From: Yimella lutea
GTDB lineage: Bacteria; Actinomycetota; Actinomycetes; Actinomycetales; Dermatophilaceae
Direction of reading: 5' to 3'
Assembly (NCBI RefSeq): GCF_006715095.1
Contig: NZ_VFMO01000001.1
Location: 3,469,117-3,533,116 of the forward strand
Length of the DNA stretch: 64,000 nucleotides
Positions 1 to 7,936 of the stretch are shown here, piece by piece. Position 1 is the stretch's first letter; each line of letters starts with the position of its first letter. The notes beneath the pieces were generated by a model. It ran no database searches. It saw only the letters and a program-made list of their open reading frames with translations, and was not told the origin of the DNA. A program made the translations under genes and the position numbers.

Positions 1-1
1 C

Positions 2-793
2 CTGGCGACCGTCGAGGCGAAGTACCCGGACAAGATGGTGGACGGTGGTGAAGAGGTGCGGGCCGCGCTGCGCGGCGACTGCCACAGCCACTCCGACTGG
101 AGCGATGGCGGATCACCGATTCCCGAAATGGTCGCTACCGCAATGGAACTCGGACACAAATACCTCGTGCTGACTGATCATTCGCCGCGACTTCGAGTGG
201 CGAACGGACTGTCCGCGGCGCGCCTGGCCGAGCAGTTGCAACTCGTCGACCGCATCAACACCCACCTCGCCGACTCGTTCACCCTGCTGAAGGGGATCGA
301 GGTCGACATTCTCGATGACGGCGGACTCGACCAGACCGAGGAGATGCTCGATCAGCTCGACCTGCGCGTCGCGTCCGTGCACTCCAAGCTTGCTATGGCG
401 TCCGCGCCGATGACCCGTCGGATGATCGCCGCCGTCCAGAACCCGCGCACGAACGTCCTCGGGCACTGCACCGGACGCCTCACCGGTGGTTCACGGGGCA
501 CGCGAGGTCAGTCCTGCTTCGACGCGAAGGCAGTCTTCGAGGCATGCGCTGACAGCGATGTCGCCGTCGAGATCAATTCGCGCCCGGAGCGTTGCGACCC
601 GCCCGACGACCTGCTCGTCCTTGCTCGGGATGCCGGCTGCCTGTTCAGCATCGACAGCGACGCCCACGCGCCCGGTCAGCTCGACCTGTTGCAGTTCGGC
701 TGCGCCCGCGCGCAGGAGTTCGACATCCCGATCGAACGCATCGTGAACACCTGGGAACGTGACCGGCTCGTGGAGTGGGCCGCGAGGCGCTGA
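2..793 (+). CDS. PHP-domain phosphoesterase, C-terminal part (cut by window edge)
   Basis: The frame is already open at base 2, so the true start lies outside the window; an internal ATG at 35 is probably not the start. The visible 263 residues form a nearly whole PHP domain. Metal-ligand motifs appear in the expected order: HSHSDWSDG, LTDHSPRL, GIEVDILDDG, ASVHSKL, LGHCTGRL and near the end IDSDAHAPGQL. This layout resembles the PHP domain of family X DNA polymerases and of stand-alone actinobacterial PHP proteins that carry only a helix-hairpin-helix N-terminus. It is likely a metal-dependent phosphoesterase, but the substrate cannot be told from this fragment. Three tRNA genes follow on the same strand. 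Confidence 0.85.
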   Translation: MATVEAKYPDKMVDGGEEVRAALRGDCHSHSDWSDGGSPIPEMVATAMELGHKYLVLTDHSPRLRVANGLSAARLAEQLQLVDRINTHLADSFTLLKGIEVDILDDGGLDQTEEMLDQLDLRVASVHSKLAMASAPMTRRMIAAVQNPRTNVLGHCTGRLTGGSRGTRGQSCFDAKAVFEACADSDVAVEINSRPERCDPPDDLLVLARDAGCLFSIDSDAHAPGQLDLLQFGCARAQEFDIPIERIVNTWERDRLVEWAARR

Positions 794-925
794 CCTGCAC
801 AAATGCGTTCGAATCGGCCGGCGTCCGGGGTCGTTTTGGAAATCCTCCGAAGACTCCCCTATAGTTGCGCAGGTCCTCAACGGATCCGAGCCGAGTTCGC
901 TCGGCGGTGGAACTGACCAGGACAG

Positions 926-998
926 GTCCCCATCGTCTAGCGGCCTAGGACACCGCCCTTTCACGGCGGCGGCACGGGTTCGAATCCCGTTGGGGATA
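926..998 (+). tRNA. tRNA-Glu (anticodon TTC)
   Basis: Cloverleaf of 73 nt. The acceptor arm GTCCCCA (926-932) pairs with TGGGGAT (991-997) through a G-T end pair, and the discriminator is A998. The anticodon stem CCGCC/GGCGG (953-957 and 965-969) encloses loop CTTTCAC, so the anticodon is TTC at 960-962. The T-arm holds GGTTCGAATCC. CCA is not encoded. Confidence 0.96.
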
Positions 999-1023
999 CG
1001 CAAGTCAGGTCTTGCAACAGCAA

Positions 1024-1100
1024 GGCCCCGTAGCGCAGTTGGTTAGCGCGCCGCCCTGTCACGGCGGAGGTCGCGGGTTCGAGTCCCGTCGGGGTCGCCA
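1024..1100 (+). tRNA. tRNA-Asp (anticodon GTC), CCA encoded
   Basis: The acceptor arm GGCCCCG (1024-1030) pairs with CGGGGTC (1090-1096), with discriminator G1097 and genome-encoded CCA at 1098-1100. The anticodon stem CCGCC/GGCGG encloses loop CTGTCAC, giving anticodon GTC. It lies 25 nt after tRNA-Glu and is probably cotranscribed with it. The neighbouring Glu and Phe genes lack an encoded CCA. Confidence 0.96.
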
Positions 1101-1113
1101 GTTCGGTGACGAG

Positions 1114-1149
1114 GCCCTGCCGAGCCGAAAGGTTCGGTGGGGCTTTTTT
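1114..1149 (+). terminator. Rho-independent terminator after tRNA-Glu/tRNA-Asp
   Basis: GCCC (1114-1117) and CCGAGCC (1120-1126) pair across a GAAA tetraloop with GGTTCGG (1131-1137) and GGGC (1140-1143). Six T residues follow at 1144-1149. It separates the Glu-Asp pair from tRNA-Phe. Confidence 0.85.
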
Positions 1150-1163
1150 CACCGGGCGGAGTT

Positions 1164-1236
1164 GGCCAGATAGCTCAGTTGGTAGAGCGAGCGACTGAAA
1201 ATCGCTAGGTCGGCGGTTCGACCCCGTCTCTGGCCA
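1164..1236 (+). tRNA. tRNA-Phe (anticodon GAA)
   Basis: The acceptor arm GGCCAGA (1164-1170) pairs with TCTGGCC (1229-1235), and the discriminator is A1236. The anticodon loop CTGAAAA gives GAA. A standard D-arm (GCTCAGTTGGTAGAGC) and T-loop (GGTTCGACCCC) are present. The gene lies 15 nt after a terminator, so it probably has its own promoter or depends on readthrough. Confidence 0.95.
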
Positions 1237-1244
1237 CATCGATG

Positions 1245-1273
1245 AAACCCGCTGCCCATGGCAGCGGGTTTCT
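1245..1273 (+). terminator. Terminator hairpin after tRNA-Phe
   Basis: The perfect 12-bp stem AAACCCGCTGCC (1245-1256) / GGCAGCGGGTTT (1260-1271) has a 3-nt loop and a short T tail. It begins 9 nt after the tRNA-Phe gene. Confidence 0.8.
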
Positions 1274-1348
1274 GCGTCTGCTGAGTGGCAGCGCGAGCCG
1301 GATGAACCCGCAACATGCCGCGAATCCGGTGGTGGGCAGAATGAACCC

Positions 1349-1969
1349 ATGCTCCGGATCCTGGCGCGAGTCACCTTCGCACTGCTGCTCTTGCCCCTGC
1401 TGCTGATCAACCCGGGGCAGGCGATGGCTCATGACAGGCTGACCGACTCGGTCCCGAAGGCAGGCGCTCGCACCGAACCGATCGATGCGGTCTCGCTGGT
1501 CTTCAACAATGCTGTGCTTGGCACAGGCGCCGCGGTCCGGGTCGACGGGCCCGCAGGCACCGTCGCGCAGGGCACGCCGGCCGTCAGCGGTGCCCGCGTG
1601 ACCCAGAACCTGAAGACGCCGCTCGCGAACGGTGGCTACCGGGTCGTCTGGCGCGTGGTCTCGTCCGACGGCCACCCCATCTCGGGCACGTTCGACTTCA
1701 CCGTCGAGGGCGCGAGCGATCCCGCCGACTCCGCCGCATCGTCGCGCAGCGCCGACGCCAGTTCCGAGGCCACGATCCCGCCTTCGTCCTCGAAGCCGAC
1801 GCCGCCCGCCCAGGAGGTGCCGACGTCCGAGACCGACAACAACGCACCGCTGATCATCGCCGCTGCCGCCCTTGCCCTGTTGTTGATCGCCGGTGGCGCC
1901 TTCCTGACCAAGGGACGCCTCAAGGACGACGACGTCGACACGCGCACCGACGAAGCAAGTGCTGGATGA
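1349..1969 (+). CDS. CopC-domain copper-resistance-like protein, secreted and membrane-anchored
   Basis: A 206-residue protein. An N-terminal signal peptide has the hydrophobic run LLLLPLLLI and cleavage near AMA-HD, so the mature protein would start with His, the usual N-terminal copper ligand of CopC. The CopC beta-sandwich covers about residues 27-120 and includes SSDGHPISGTF with the conserved His. A Ser/Pro-rich linker, one C-terminal membrane helix (about 170-188) and an acidic cytoplasmic tail follow. The ectodomain would face the cell exterior and bind copper. No copD or ycnI neighbour is present. The tail runs straight into another acidic frame (next entry), so the annotated C-terminus may be shortened by a frameshift. 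Confidence 0.85.
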   Translation: MLRILARVTFALLLLPLLLINPGQAMAHDRLTDSVPKAGARTEPIDAVSLVFNNAVLGTGAAVRVDGPAGTVAQGTPAVSGARVTQNLKTPLANGGYRVVWRVVSSDGHPISGTFDFTVEGASDPADSAASSRSADASSEATIPPSSSKPTPPAQEVPTSETDNNAPLIIAAAALALLLIAGGAFLTKGRLKDDDVDTRTDEASAG

Positions 1970-2138
1970 GTCTTCCCCGACCCAGGCGGCGAACGAACCC
2001 GACGAGAAGATCGCTGATTCAGCCCGCGCAGAAGCGGATTCCGGCACCGACGCTGATTGCACCAGCTCCCCCGATTCCAGCGATAACGAGGGGCCCGGAC
2101 CGCGTGGCCAGCATTCGGACGAGCATCCTCGTGACTGA
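1959..2138 (+). other. Possible small acidic ORF or frameshifted tail of the CopC protein
   Basis: A 59-codon frame opens with GTG at 1959, overlaps the last codons of the CopC gene and ends TGA at 2136. Its product is Asp/Glu/Ser-rich (it starts VLDESSPTQAANEPDEK), like the acidic CopC tail it abuts. Either a single-base shift has cut a longer tail, or this is a small coupled ORF, or it is chance. The rest of 2139-2284 shows no gene; it is the leader of the DUF3073 gene. Confidence 0.3.
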
Positions 2139-2284
2139 TGCATCGGTGGGTCGTTCCCTGATGTACCGTTGACCCCACGACAGATACCAAAGATCCCGGG
2201 GTCTCCGGATGATCGATCCTCGGGCTTCGGCTCGAGGGTTCTTCGTTACGGGCACACCGGCAACACACACGAGGGGGTCTCGCC

Positions 2285-2491
2285 ATGGGGCGCGGCCGGG
2301 CCAAAGCAAAGCAGACGAAGGTTGCCCGGGAGTTGAAGTACTTCTCTCCCGACACCGACCTCACCGCTCTGGAGCGCGAACTTCGCGCTTCGTCTTCCAC
2401 CCGATCTGCGGAGAGTTCCGCCGCAGACGACGAAAAGGGTGATGACGACGATTACGACGACTACGCGGATTGGGCTTCCCACAACCGCTGA
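2285..2491 (+). CDS. DUF3073 domain protein
   Basis: A 68-residue, highly charged protein. The conserved basic N-terminus MGRGRAKAKQTKVARELKYF and the motif DTDLTALERELR are diagnostic of DUF3073, a family nearly confined to Actinobacteria. The C-terminus is a disordered acidic stretch rich in Asp and Tyr. GAGGGGG lies about 8 nt before the ATG. Its function is unknown. The gene converges on purM; I recall the same neighbourhood in mycobacteria (purF-purM-DUF3073), which supports the assignment. Confidence 0.9.
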   Translation: MGRGRAKAKQTKVARELKYFSPDTDLTALERELRASSSTRSAESSAADDEKGDDDDYDDYADWASHNR

Positions 2492-2571
2492 TTCGTCGGG
2501 TGACCGAATTCTCGGTGACCAGCAGTACGCATCGCTGACCTCGCACCGGTGATCTGTCCCGACCACCGGTG

Positions 2572-2598
2572 ACCGCCTCGAAGATGCTTCGAGGCGGT
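2572..2598. terminator. Bidirectional terminator between DUF3073 and purM
   Basis: A perfect 12-bp stem ACCGCCTCGAAG / CTTCGAGGCGGT with a 3-nt loop lies between two convergent genes. No strong T run is seen on either strand. Confidence 0.6.
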
Positions 2599-2621
2599 GT
2601 CAGTGTGCGTTCGACGTCCGC

Positions 2622-3734
2622 TCAGCGTGCGTAGGTGCCGATCAGTTGGGCGCCACCGGCGTCCACGCCCTTCGCGCCGGTGATGACCTCACCGCGGGTC
2701 GTGTCTGCGTCTTCGGCGGACACGACCGTTCCCATCTGCCACGCCGGCAGGTCGACCGACTCCAGCACCTCCAGGGCGGTCTCCACCGACTCCTGTGGAA
2801 GCACCGCGACGAACCCCACCCCCATGTTCAGGGTCGCTTCGAGGTCGGTCTGCGGCACGCGACCGAGTTCGCCGATGACGGTGAAGACGGGTGCCGGTGT
2901 CCAGGTGGAGCGGTCCATGACAGCGGTGACGCCCTGCGGCAACACGCGGGCGACATTCGCCGCCAGGCCTCCTCCGGTGACGTGCGAGAGCGCGTGCATG
3001 TCGACGCCGTCGGTGCGGATCAGGCGCAGCAGGTCGGCGGCATAGACCCGGGTCGGGGTCAGCACCTCCTCGCCGAGCGTGCGACCGAACTCCGGCACCT
3101 CACGCTCCCAGCCCCATCCCGCGCCGGCCACGACCTTGCGCACCAGCGACAGTCCGTTGGAATGCAGTCCGGACGACGGGATGCCCAGGACGACGTCGCC
3201 GACCCGGACACGGTCGGAGGTCAACAGGTCGGCGTACTCGACCACACCGGTGGCCGCACCGGCCACGTCGTACTCGTCAGGCTCCAGCAGGTCCGGGTGC
3301 TCTGCCGTCTCGCCGCCCACCAGGGCGACACCGGCTTGCTCACAGGCGGCCGCGATGCCACCGACGATCGCGGCGACGCGCTCGGGCACGACCTTGCCGG
3401 TGGCGATGTAGTCGGTCATGAACAGCGGCTCGGCACCACATACGACGATGTCGTCGACGACCATGCCGACCAGGTCGAAACCGATCGTGTCGTGCTTGTC
3501 CATCGCCTGGGCGACCGCGACCTTCGTCCCGACACCGTCGGTGGAAGTGGCGAGGACCGGACGCTGCATACGGGTGAGCATCGAGGCGTCGAACAGGCCC
3601 GCGAAGCCGCCGAGTCCGCCCAGTACCTCCGGACGCTGCGCGCGGCGCACGGACGCCTTCATCAGTTCGACCGCCTTGTCACCGGCATGGACATCGACGC
3701 CGGCGTCGGCGTAGGTGATCGGGGTGTCGCTCAT
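2622..3734 (-). CDS. purM: Phosphoribosylformylglycinamidine cyclo-ligase (AIR synthetase)
   Basis: 370 residues, the usual length. PurM closes the imidazole ring, converting FGAM to AIR with ATP in de novo purine synthesis. Family motifs are present: YADAGVDV near the start, the glycine-rich STDGVGTKV, the segment VCGAEPLFMTDYIA, GGETAEHPD, and SHVTGGGLAAN near the C-terminal domain. The ATG at 3734 is chosen over upstream codons in the same frame because the family begins at this point and GAGAG lies just upstream. It is the third gene of the operon that begins at 5748, 40 nt after purF. Confidence 0.97.
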   Translation of the reverse strand: MSDTPITYADAGVDVHAGDKAVELMKASVRRAQRPEVLGGLGGFAGLFDASMLTRMQRPVLATSTDGVGTKVAVAQAMDKHDTIGFDLVGMVVDDIVVCGAEPLFMTDYIATGKVVPERVAAIVGGIAAACEQAGVALVGGETAEHPDLLEPDEYDVAGAATGVVEYADLLTSDRVRVGDVVLGIPSSGLHSNGLSLVRKVVAGAGWGWEREVPEFGRTLGEEVLTPTRVYAADLLRLIRTDGVDMHALSHVTGGGLAANVARVLPQGVTAVMDRSTWTPAPVFTVIGELGRVPQTDLEATLNMGVGFVAVLPQESVETALEVLESVDLPAWQMGTVVSAEDADTTRGEVITGAKGVDAGGAQLIGTYAR

Positions 3735-3774
3735 CGTCTGCTCTCGTTCGCGCTGAGTGGGAGGTGAGTGCGGC

Positions 3775-5388
3775 TCACGGGTGGTCGAGGGCACCCGACC
3801 CGCCGCCGCTGACCCCGGTGCCGACACCTTCGGCGTCCGAACCACCGGAGCGGCTTGAACGATCGACGCGGTCCTCGGGGGCGAGGGTGATGCTGCGGTC
3901 GTGGCCGGACGCGATCTCGATCGGCAGGGTCTCCAGGACGTGCTTGCCGATGCGGCCGTCCTCGGGCAGTTCGATCGGGTACTCGCCGGTGAAGCAGGCC
4001 GCGCACAACTGGGAAGGCGGCTGGTTCGTCGCGGCGATCATGCCCTCGGTGGAGATGTAGCCGAGCGAGTCGGCACCGATAGATGCCCGGATCTCCTCGA
4101 CGCCGAGCCCGGTCGCGATGAGTTCGGCGCGGGTTGCGAAGTCGATCCCGTAGAAGCACGGCCACTGCACCGGCGGGCTGGAGATCCGGACGTGGACCTC
4201 TGTGGCGCCGGCCTCGCGCAACATCCTGATCTGCGCCCGCTGGGTGTTGCCGCGCACGATGGAGTCGTCGATGACGACGATGCGCTTCCCGCGGATCGAG
4301 TGCTCAAGAGGGTTGAGCTTCAACCTAATTCCGAGCTGTCGCAGGGTCTGGCTCGGCTGGATGAAGGTACGGCCGACGTAGGCGTTCTTCACGAACCCCT
4401 GTCCGAACAGGATTCCGCTCTCCTGGGCGTAACCCGTGGCTGCCGGAACTCCCGACTCCGGCACTCCGATCACCATGTCGGCCTCGACGGGGTGCTCGCG
4501 GGCCAACTGGCGGCCCATCTCCACGCGGGCCTCGTGCACCACGCGTCCGCTGATCACGGCGTCGGGACGGGCGAGGTAGACGTACTCGAAGACGCATCCC
4601 TTGCGCTTTGGTTCGGCGAACTTGTAGCTGCGCAGGCCGTTCTCGTCGATCGCGATGAGTTCGCCGGGCTCGACCTCGCGGACGACGCTCGCACCGACGG
4701 TCTGCAGCGCCGCGGTCTCGGACGCGACCACCCAGCCGCGCTCGAGGCGTCCGAGCGCGAGCGGACGAACGCCGTACGGGTCACGGGCGGCGTACAGGGT
4801 GTGTTCGTCCATGAAGACGAAGCAAAAGGCACCTTCGAGGTTCGGGAGCACGTCGAGCGCGGCTTCCTCGAGCGACTTGTCCTCGTCAGCGGCCAGCAGT
4901 GTGGTCACCAACGCGGTGTCGGAGGTGTTACCGCGGGCGATCTCGCCGCGGACGGTGCGGCCTGCGTGCTCGCTGTCGACCATCTCGCGCAGTTCGACGG
5001 TGTTGATCAGGTTGCCGTTGTGGGCGAGGGCGACCGTGCCGCCGGCGTGGCCGCCGAGCGTCGGCTGGGCGTTCTCCCAGGTGCTGCCGCCGGTCGTGGA
5101 GTAACGGGTGTGGCCGATCGCGATGTGACCGCGCAGGCTGCCCAGGCTCGACTCGTCGAAGACCTGGGACACCAGACCCATGTCCTTGTAAACCAGGATG
5201 CTGCGCCCGTCGCTGGTCGCGATGCCGGCCGACTCCTGACCGCGGTGCTGCAACGCATACAGACCGAAGTACGTGAGCTTGGCGACTTCCTCGCCGGGGG
5301 CCCAGACGCCGAAGACTCCGCAGGCGTCCTGCGGGCCCTTCTCGCCGGGGATCAGATCATGGGAGAGACGTCCGTCGGAGCGAGCCAC
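3775..5388 (-). CDS. purF: Amidophosphoribosyltransferase
   Basis: 537 residues. PurF commits PRPP to purine synthesis by transferring glutamine ammonia to make phosphoribosylamine. The N-terminal nucleophile hydrolase domain starts at the catalytic Cys23 (DACGVFG), so a 22-residue propeptide must be removed. QHRGQESAGI and GHTRYSTTG line the glutamine site. The C-terminal phosphoribosyltransferase domain carries the PRPP loop VVIDDSIVRGNT. Late cysteines (LCAACFTG) fit the Fe-S or structural site of the Bacillus-type enzyme. The start is GTG with GGGAGGA upstream. The last 30 residues are a Gly/Ser-rich tail with no clear counterpart. Confidence 0.97.
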   Translation of the reverse strand: MARSDGRLSHDLIPGEKGPQDACGVFGVWAPGEEVAKLTYFGLYALQHRGQESAGIATSDGRSILVYKDMGLVSQVFDESSLGSLRGHIAIGHTRYSTTGGSTWENAQPTLGGHAGGTVALAHNGNLINTVELREMVDSEHAGRTVRGEIARGNTSDTALVTTLLAADEDKSLEEAALDVLPNLEGAFCFVFMDEHTLYAARDPYGVRPLALGRLERGWVVASETAALQTVGASVVREVEPGELIAIDENGLRSYKFAEPKRKGCVFEYVYLARPDAVISGRVVHEARVEMGRQLAREHPVEADMVIGVPESGVPAATGYAQESGILFGQGFVKNAYVGRTFIQPSQTLRQLGIRLKLNPLEHSIRGKRIVVIDDSIVRGNTQRAQIRMLREAGATEVHVRISSPPVQWPCFYGIDFATRAELIATGLGVEEIRASIGADSLGYISTEGMIAATNQPPSQLCAACFTGEYPIELPEDGRIGKHVLETLPIEIASGHDRSITLAPEDRVDRSSRSGGSDAEGVGTGVSGGGSGALDHP

Positions 5389-5412
5389 GTCACGATCCTC
5401 CCACGCAGGTGT

Positions 5413-5748
5413 TCACCGTCCGGCGCGGCGGTCGAGCAGGACGCCGACGATGCCGCCGAGCATGGCGCCGAGGAGACCGAAGATGGCCGCGAAGTAACCG
5501 AAGGTGGTCATCATCGAGTAGTTGGCATCGTCGGTAGGAAGATTCGCGACGACGACGGCGGCGATGATTCCGAGCACGACCCCGGTCAGGACGAACATCA
5601 GGACGTTCGGGCGACGCCGCACCGGGAGCAGCTGGGGTGACTCACCGGTAGGTTCGTCGGAGGTTTCCCTGGCTGCTTGGTGGGTGACCCCCGGGTCGGC
5701 GTTCACGTCGGTGACGTCGTCGGATTCGTCGGGCACTTGCTGTGACAC
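5413..5748 (-). CDS. Small two-helix membrane protein, first gene of the purF-purM operon
   Basis: 111 residues. The N-terminal 45 residues are acidic and probably cytoplasmic. Two hydrophobic helices follow (FVLTGVVLGIIAAVVVANL and FAAIFGLLGAMLGGIVGVLL), ending in DRRAGR. I do not recognise a named domain. It lies only 24 nt upstream of purF on the same strand, so the two are very likely cotranscribed. A role beside purine synthesis is suggested by position only. The opposite-strand sunset-domain gene starts 93 bp away, so the two share a divergent promoter region. Confidence 0.75.
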   Translation of the reverse strand: MSQQVPDESDDVTDVNADPGVTHQAARETSDEPTGESPQLLPVRRRPNVLMFVLTGVVLGIIAAVVVANLPTDDANYSMMTTFGYFAAIFGLLGAMLGGIVGVLLDRRAGR

Positions 5749-5792
5749 GTGCCTACGGTATGCGACCGGTGGCTAGGGTTGCCGACAGGTCT

Positions 5793-5825
5793 TGTTCCTG
5801 CACTGTTCCTGCACGTTCTCTGCAC
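5793..5825 (+). repeat. Three tandem 11-bp repeats in the leader of the sunset-domain gene
   Basis: TGTTCCTGCAC occurs twice in exact tandem (5793-5803, 5804-5814) and a degenerate third copy GTTCTCTGCAC follows (5815-5825). The period equals about one helical turn. The array ends 5 nt before AAGGAG, the ribosome binding site of the next gene, and lies downstream of a possible -10 (TAGGGT, about 5774). It could bind a regulator or affect translation. Confidence 0.6.
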
Positions 5826-5840
5826 TGCGAAGGAGTGCCC

Positions 5841-7799
5841 ATGAAGTGGGTCATTCTCGTCCTGGTCATCATCATCCTCATCCAGCTGGCGATCATCGTG
5901 CTGCGCGATCCCAAGCGCGGCGGGTCGGTCGGTATCCATGGTGTCGACTCCGACAAGAAGGTCGGCTCGCCTGAGCCCGAGGTCGAAGAGACCGAGCAGA
6001 CCCCCGCCGAGGAGGTCACGGCGGGTAAGAGCGAGGCTCCGCAGAAGGCCACGGCGAAGACCGAGCAGCCGGTGAAGGACTCCGGTCCCTCGAACGCTGC
6101 CGGAGGTGCCGCCGCCGCAGGAGCCGTCGGCGCCACCGGAGCGGTCGCTGCTGCGACGTCGGACGCGAAGGACGACGCCGCCACGAAGGATGAGACCAAG
6201 AAGTCCGAACCCGCCGAGCCCGCTGCTGGTGCGGCCGACGACTGGGACGCCGACCCTGCTCCGGTCGCCGACGAGAAGCCGGCAGAGCAGGCTGCTTCGT
6301 CCGGCGGTGACGATTGGGACGCCGACCCTGCGCCCGTGGCCGACGACAAGCCGGCCGAGGCTCCTGCCGCATCCGGGGGGGACGACTGGGACGCCGAGCC
6401 TCCCGCCGTGGAGGACAAGCCTGCTGCGGCGGCTGCCACGTCCGGTGATGATTGGGACGCCGAACCCGCGCCCGTCACCGACGACACAGCGGACAAGACC
6501 TCGAAGACCGACGAACCGAAGGCGGCCCCCGCCGCCGCTTCGGGCGCAGACGACTGGGACGCCGAACCACCCGCGTTGGACGATGCGTCGGCCAAGGCTC
6601 CCGCCGAAGCGGCGAAGACCGACAAGTCCGCCGACGAGCCGAAGCAGGCCGAGGCGCCGGCAGCGTCCGGTGGCGATGACTGGGGCACCCCTCCCCCGCC
6701 GCTCGACGACGCTCCTGCTGCCCCCGCCGCCGAGACGACCGCGCCGGCAACGACTGCGGAACCCGTCGAGGAGCCGAAGGCGACCGAACCTGCCGAAGCA
6801 ACCATGGCTGAAGCACCCAAGGCTGAGTCCGAGCAGGCTGAGCCCAAGCCCGCCGAGGCACCAGCTGCGACCGGTGGCGACGACTGGGCCACCCCGCCCC
6901 CGCCCCTGGACGACGCACCCGAAACCGCTGCCGCCGAAAAGACGGAGTCGGCGAAGTCTGCCGATCCGGCCGACACCGGAGCATCCGCACAGGAGAGCCA
7001 CGCGACGGAAGAACGTGCCGCCAAGGCGCCGAAGGACGAACCGGCTGAGGCACCCAAGACGGAGTCCGAAACCGAACCCGCCGAGGAGTCCGAGCAGGCT
7101 GAGCCCACCTCGACCGAGGCACCCGCAGCGACCGGCGGCGACGACTGGGCCACCCCGCCCCCGCCCTTGGACGACCCACCCGCAGCATCCGCAGTAGACG
7201 GTTCTGTCGAGGAGCCGAAGGCAGCTCAGGCGGACGCGGAACCGACGGAACCGGCCGAGTCGAAGGCGGCCGAGGATGCTGACCCCGCGGCAGAAGCACC
7301 TGCCGAGCAAAGGTCCTCGACGAGCGCCACACCGGCCGTCGACCCCAATGACCCGGCCGGAGATGCATCCGCGTCGCGGGACGGCGAATGGTCGACCCCC
7401 GCGCTGCCGTTGGGGGATTTCGAGGAGCAGCACCCGAGCGGCAAGGTCGCTCCAATGCGGGATGACCAGCGCAGCGGTGAGATTCAGGGAACTCCCCGCG
7501 CGGCGCAGCCCAACCTGCCGTCGGACGGCGCCTTTGCTTCCGACACCGCGGCGCCGGCCGACCCCGCGTCGACCGAGGTTGCCGACGAGCCCGCCGACGG
7601 TCCCTTCGGTCCAGGTTCTGCGATGCCCGAGGAGGACGGCTCCGGCCCGACCGGCTGGATCAAGGGCAACGCCGACTCGATGCTCTTCCACACGACCGAC
7701 TCCCCGGCGTACGCCGACACCGAGGCCGAGGTCTACTTCAAGGACGAGCAGATCGCGGCGTCGGCGGGCTTCCGCCACTGGGACGCGTCCAAGCGCTGA
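5841..7799 (+). CDS. Membrane-anchored Ala/Glu/Pro repeat protein with C-terminal sunset domain
   Basis: 652 residues from ATG 5841, preceded by AAGGAG; the in-frame ATG further upstream lacks this. One N-terminal helix (residues 2-21, WVILVLVIIILIQLAIIVL) anchors it. About 560 low-complexity residues rich in Ala, Glu, Pro and Lys follow, with repeats built around DDWD. The last 45 residues (GWIKGNADSMLFHT ... AEVYFKDEQIAASAGFRHW) match the sunset domain, a small module also found fused to other actinobacterial proteins, including some L17 ribosomal proteins. The short N-terminus followed by basic residues suggests that the bulk is cytoplasmic, but topology is uncertain. Function is unknown; a scaffold or polar/septal organiser is conceivable. 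Confidence 0.8.
   Translation: MKWVILVLVIIILIQLAIIVLRDPKRGGSVGIHGVDSDKKVGSPEPEVEETEQTPAEEVTAGKSEAPQKATAKTEQPVKDSGPSNAAGGAAAAGAVGATGAVAAATSDAKDDAATKDETKKSEPAEPAAGAADDWDADPAPVADEKPAEQAASSGGDDWDADPAPVADDKPAEAPAASGGDDWDAEPPAVEDKPAAAAATSGDDWDAEPAPVTDDTADKTSKTDEPKAAPAAASGADDWDAEPPALDDASAKAPAEAAKTDKSADEPKQAEAPAASGGDDWGTPPPPLDDAPAAPAAETTAPATTAEPVEEPKATEPAEATMAEAPKAESEQAEPKPAEAPAATGGDDWATPPPPLDDAPETAAAEKTESAKSADPADTGASAQESHATEERAAKAPKDEPAEAPKTESETEPAEESEQAEPTSTEAPAATGGDDWATPPPPLDDPPAASAVDGSVEEPKAAQADAEPTEPAESKAAEDADPAAEAPAEQRSSTSATPAVDPNDPAGDASASRDGEWSTPALPLGDFEEQHPSGKVAPMRDDQRSGEIQGTPRAAQPNLPSDGAFASDTAAPADPASTEVADEPADGPFGPGSAMPEEDGSGPTGWIKGNADSMLFHTTDSPAYADTEAEVYFKDEQIAASAGFRHWDASKR
6237..7421 (+). 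repeat. Intragenic DDW-motif repeat array
   Basis: Copies start at 6237, 6309, 6381, 6447, 6549, 6675, 6879, 7140 and, degenerate, 7380. The first five read DDWDA[DE]P, the next three DDW[GA]TPPPPLDD, the last GEWSTPALPLGD. Spacing grows from 72 bp to about 260 bp along the gene, and the linkers are Ala/Glu/Lys-rich. This pattern suggests expansion from a 24-residue unit followed by divergence. Confidence 0.8.
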
Positions 7800-7826
7800 C
7801 CGCGTTCGTCGATCGAGTTGTTGATC

Positions 7827-7856
7827 GAGCCCCGCCCACGACTCCGGGCGGGGTTC
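7827..7856. terminator. Bidirectional terminator
   Basis: GAGCCCCGCCC (7827-7837) pairs with GGGCGGGGTTC (7846-7856), with one G-T pair. It lies between the convergent sunset-domain gene and the sterol-carrier-like gene. Confidence 0.6.
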
Positions 7857-7936
7857 GGCACATCTGGCGCCGAAAACTCGCAGGTCTCACCCGGCGTGCG
7901 TGGGCTCCGACAAGCGGAGGCGCCTGCGTCCGGGCT

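Noticed and set aside
926..1236. Integrated element at the tRNA cluster
   Set aside because: The three tRNA genes are complete with no repeated 3' ends and no integrase nearby.
2646..5640. Long plus-strand frames opposite purM and purF
   Set aside because: Shadows of well-identified purine genes.
5793..5825. CRISPR-like array
   Set aside because: Repeats are 11 bp and directly tandem with no spacers; no cas genes in the window.
5703..7778. 691-codon minus-strand frame opposite the sunset-domain gene
   Set aside because: It mirrors the repeats of the real gene; the product is Gly/Arg/Leu low complexity. The plus frame has the ribosome binding site, membrane helix and sunset domain.
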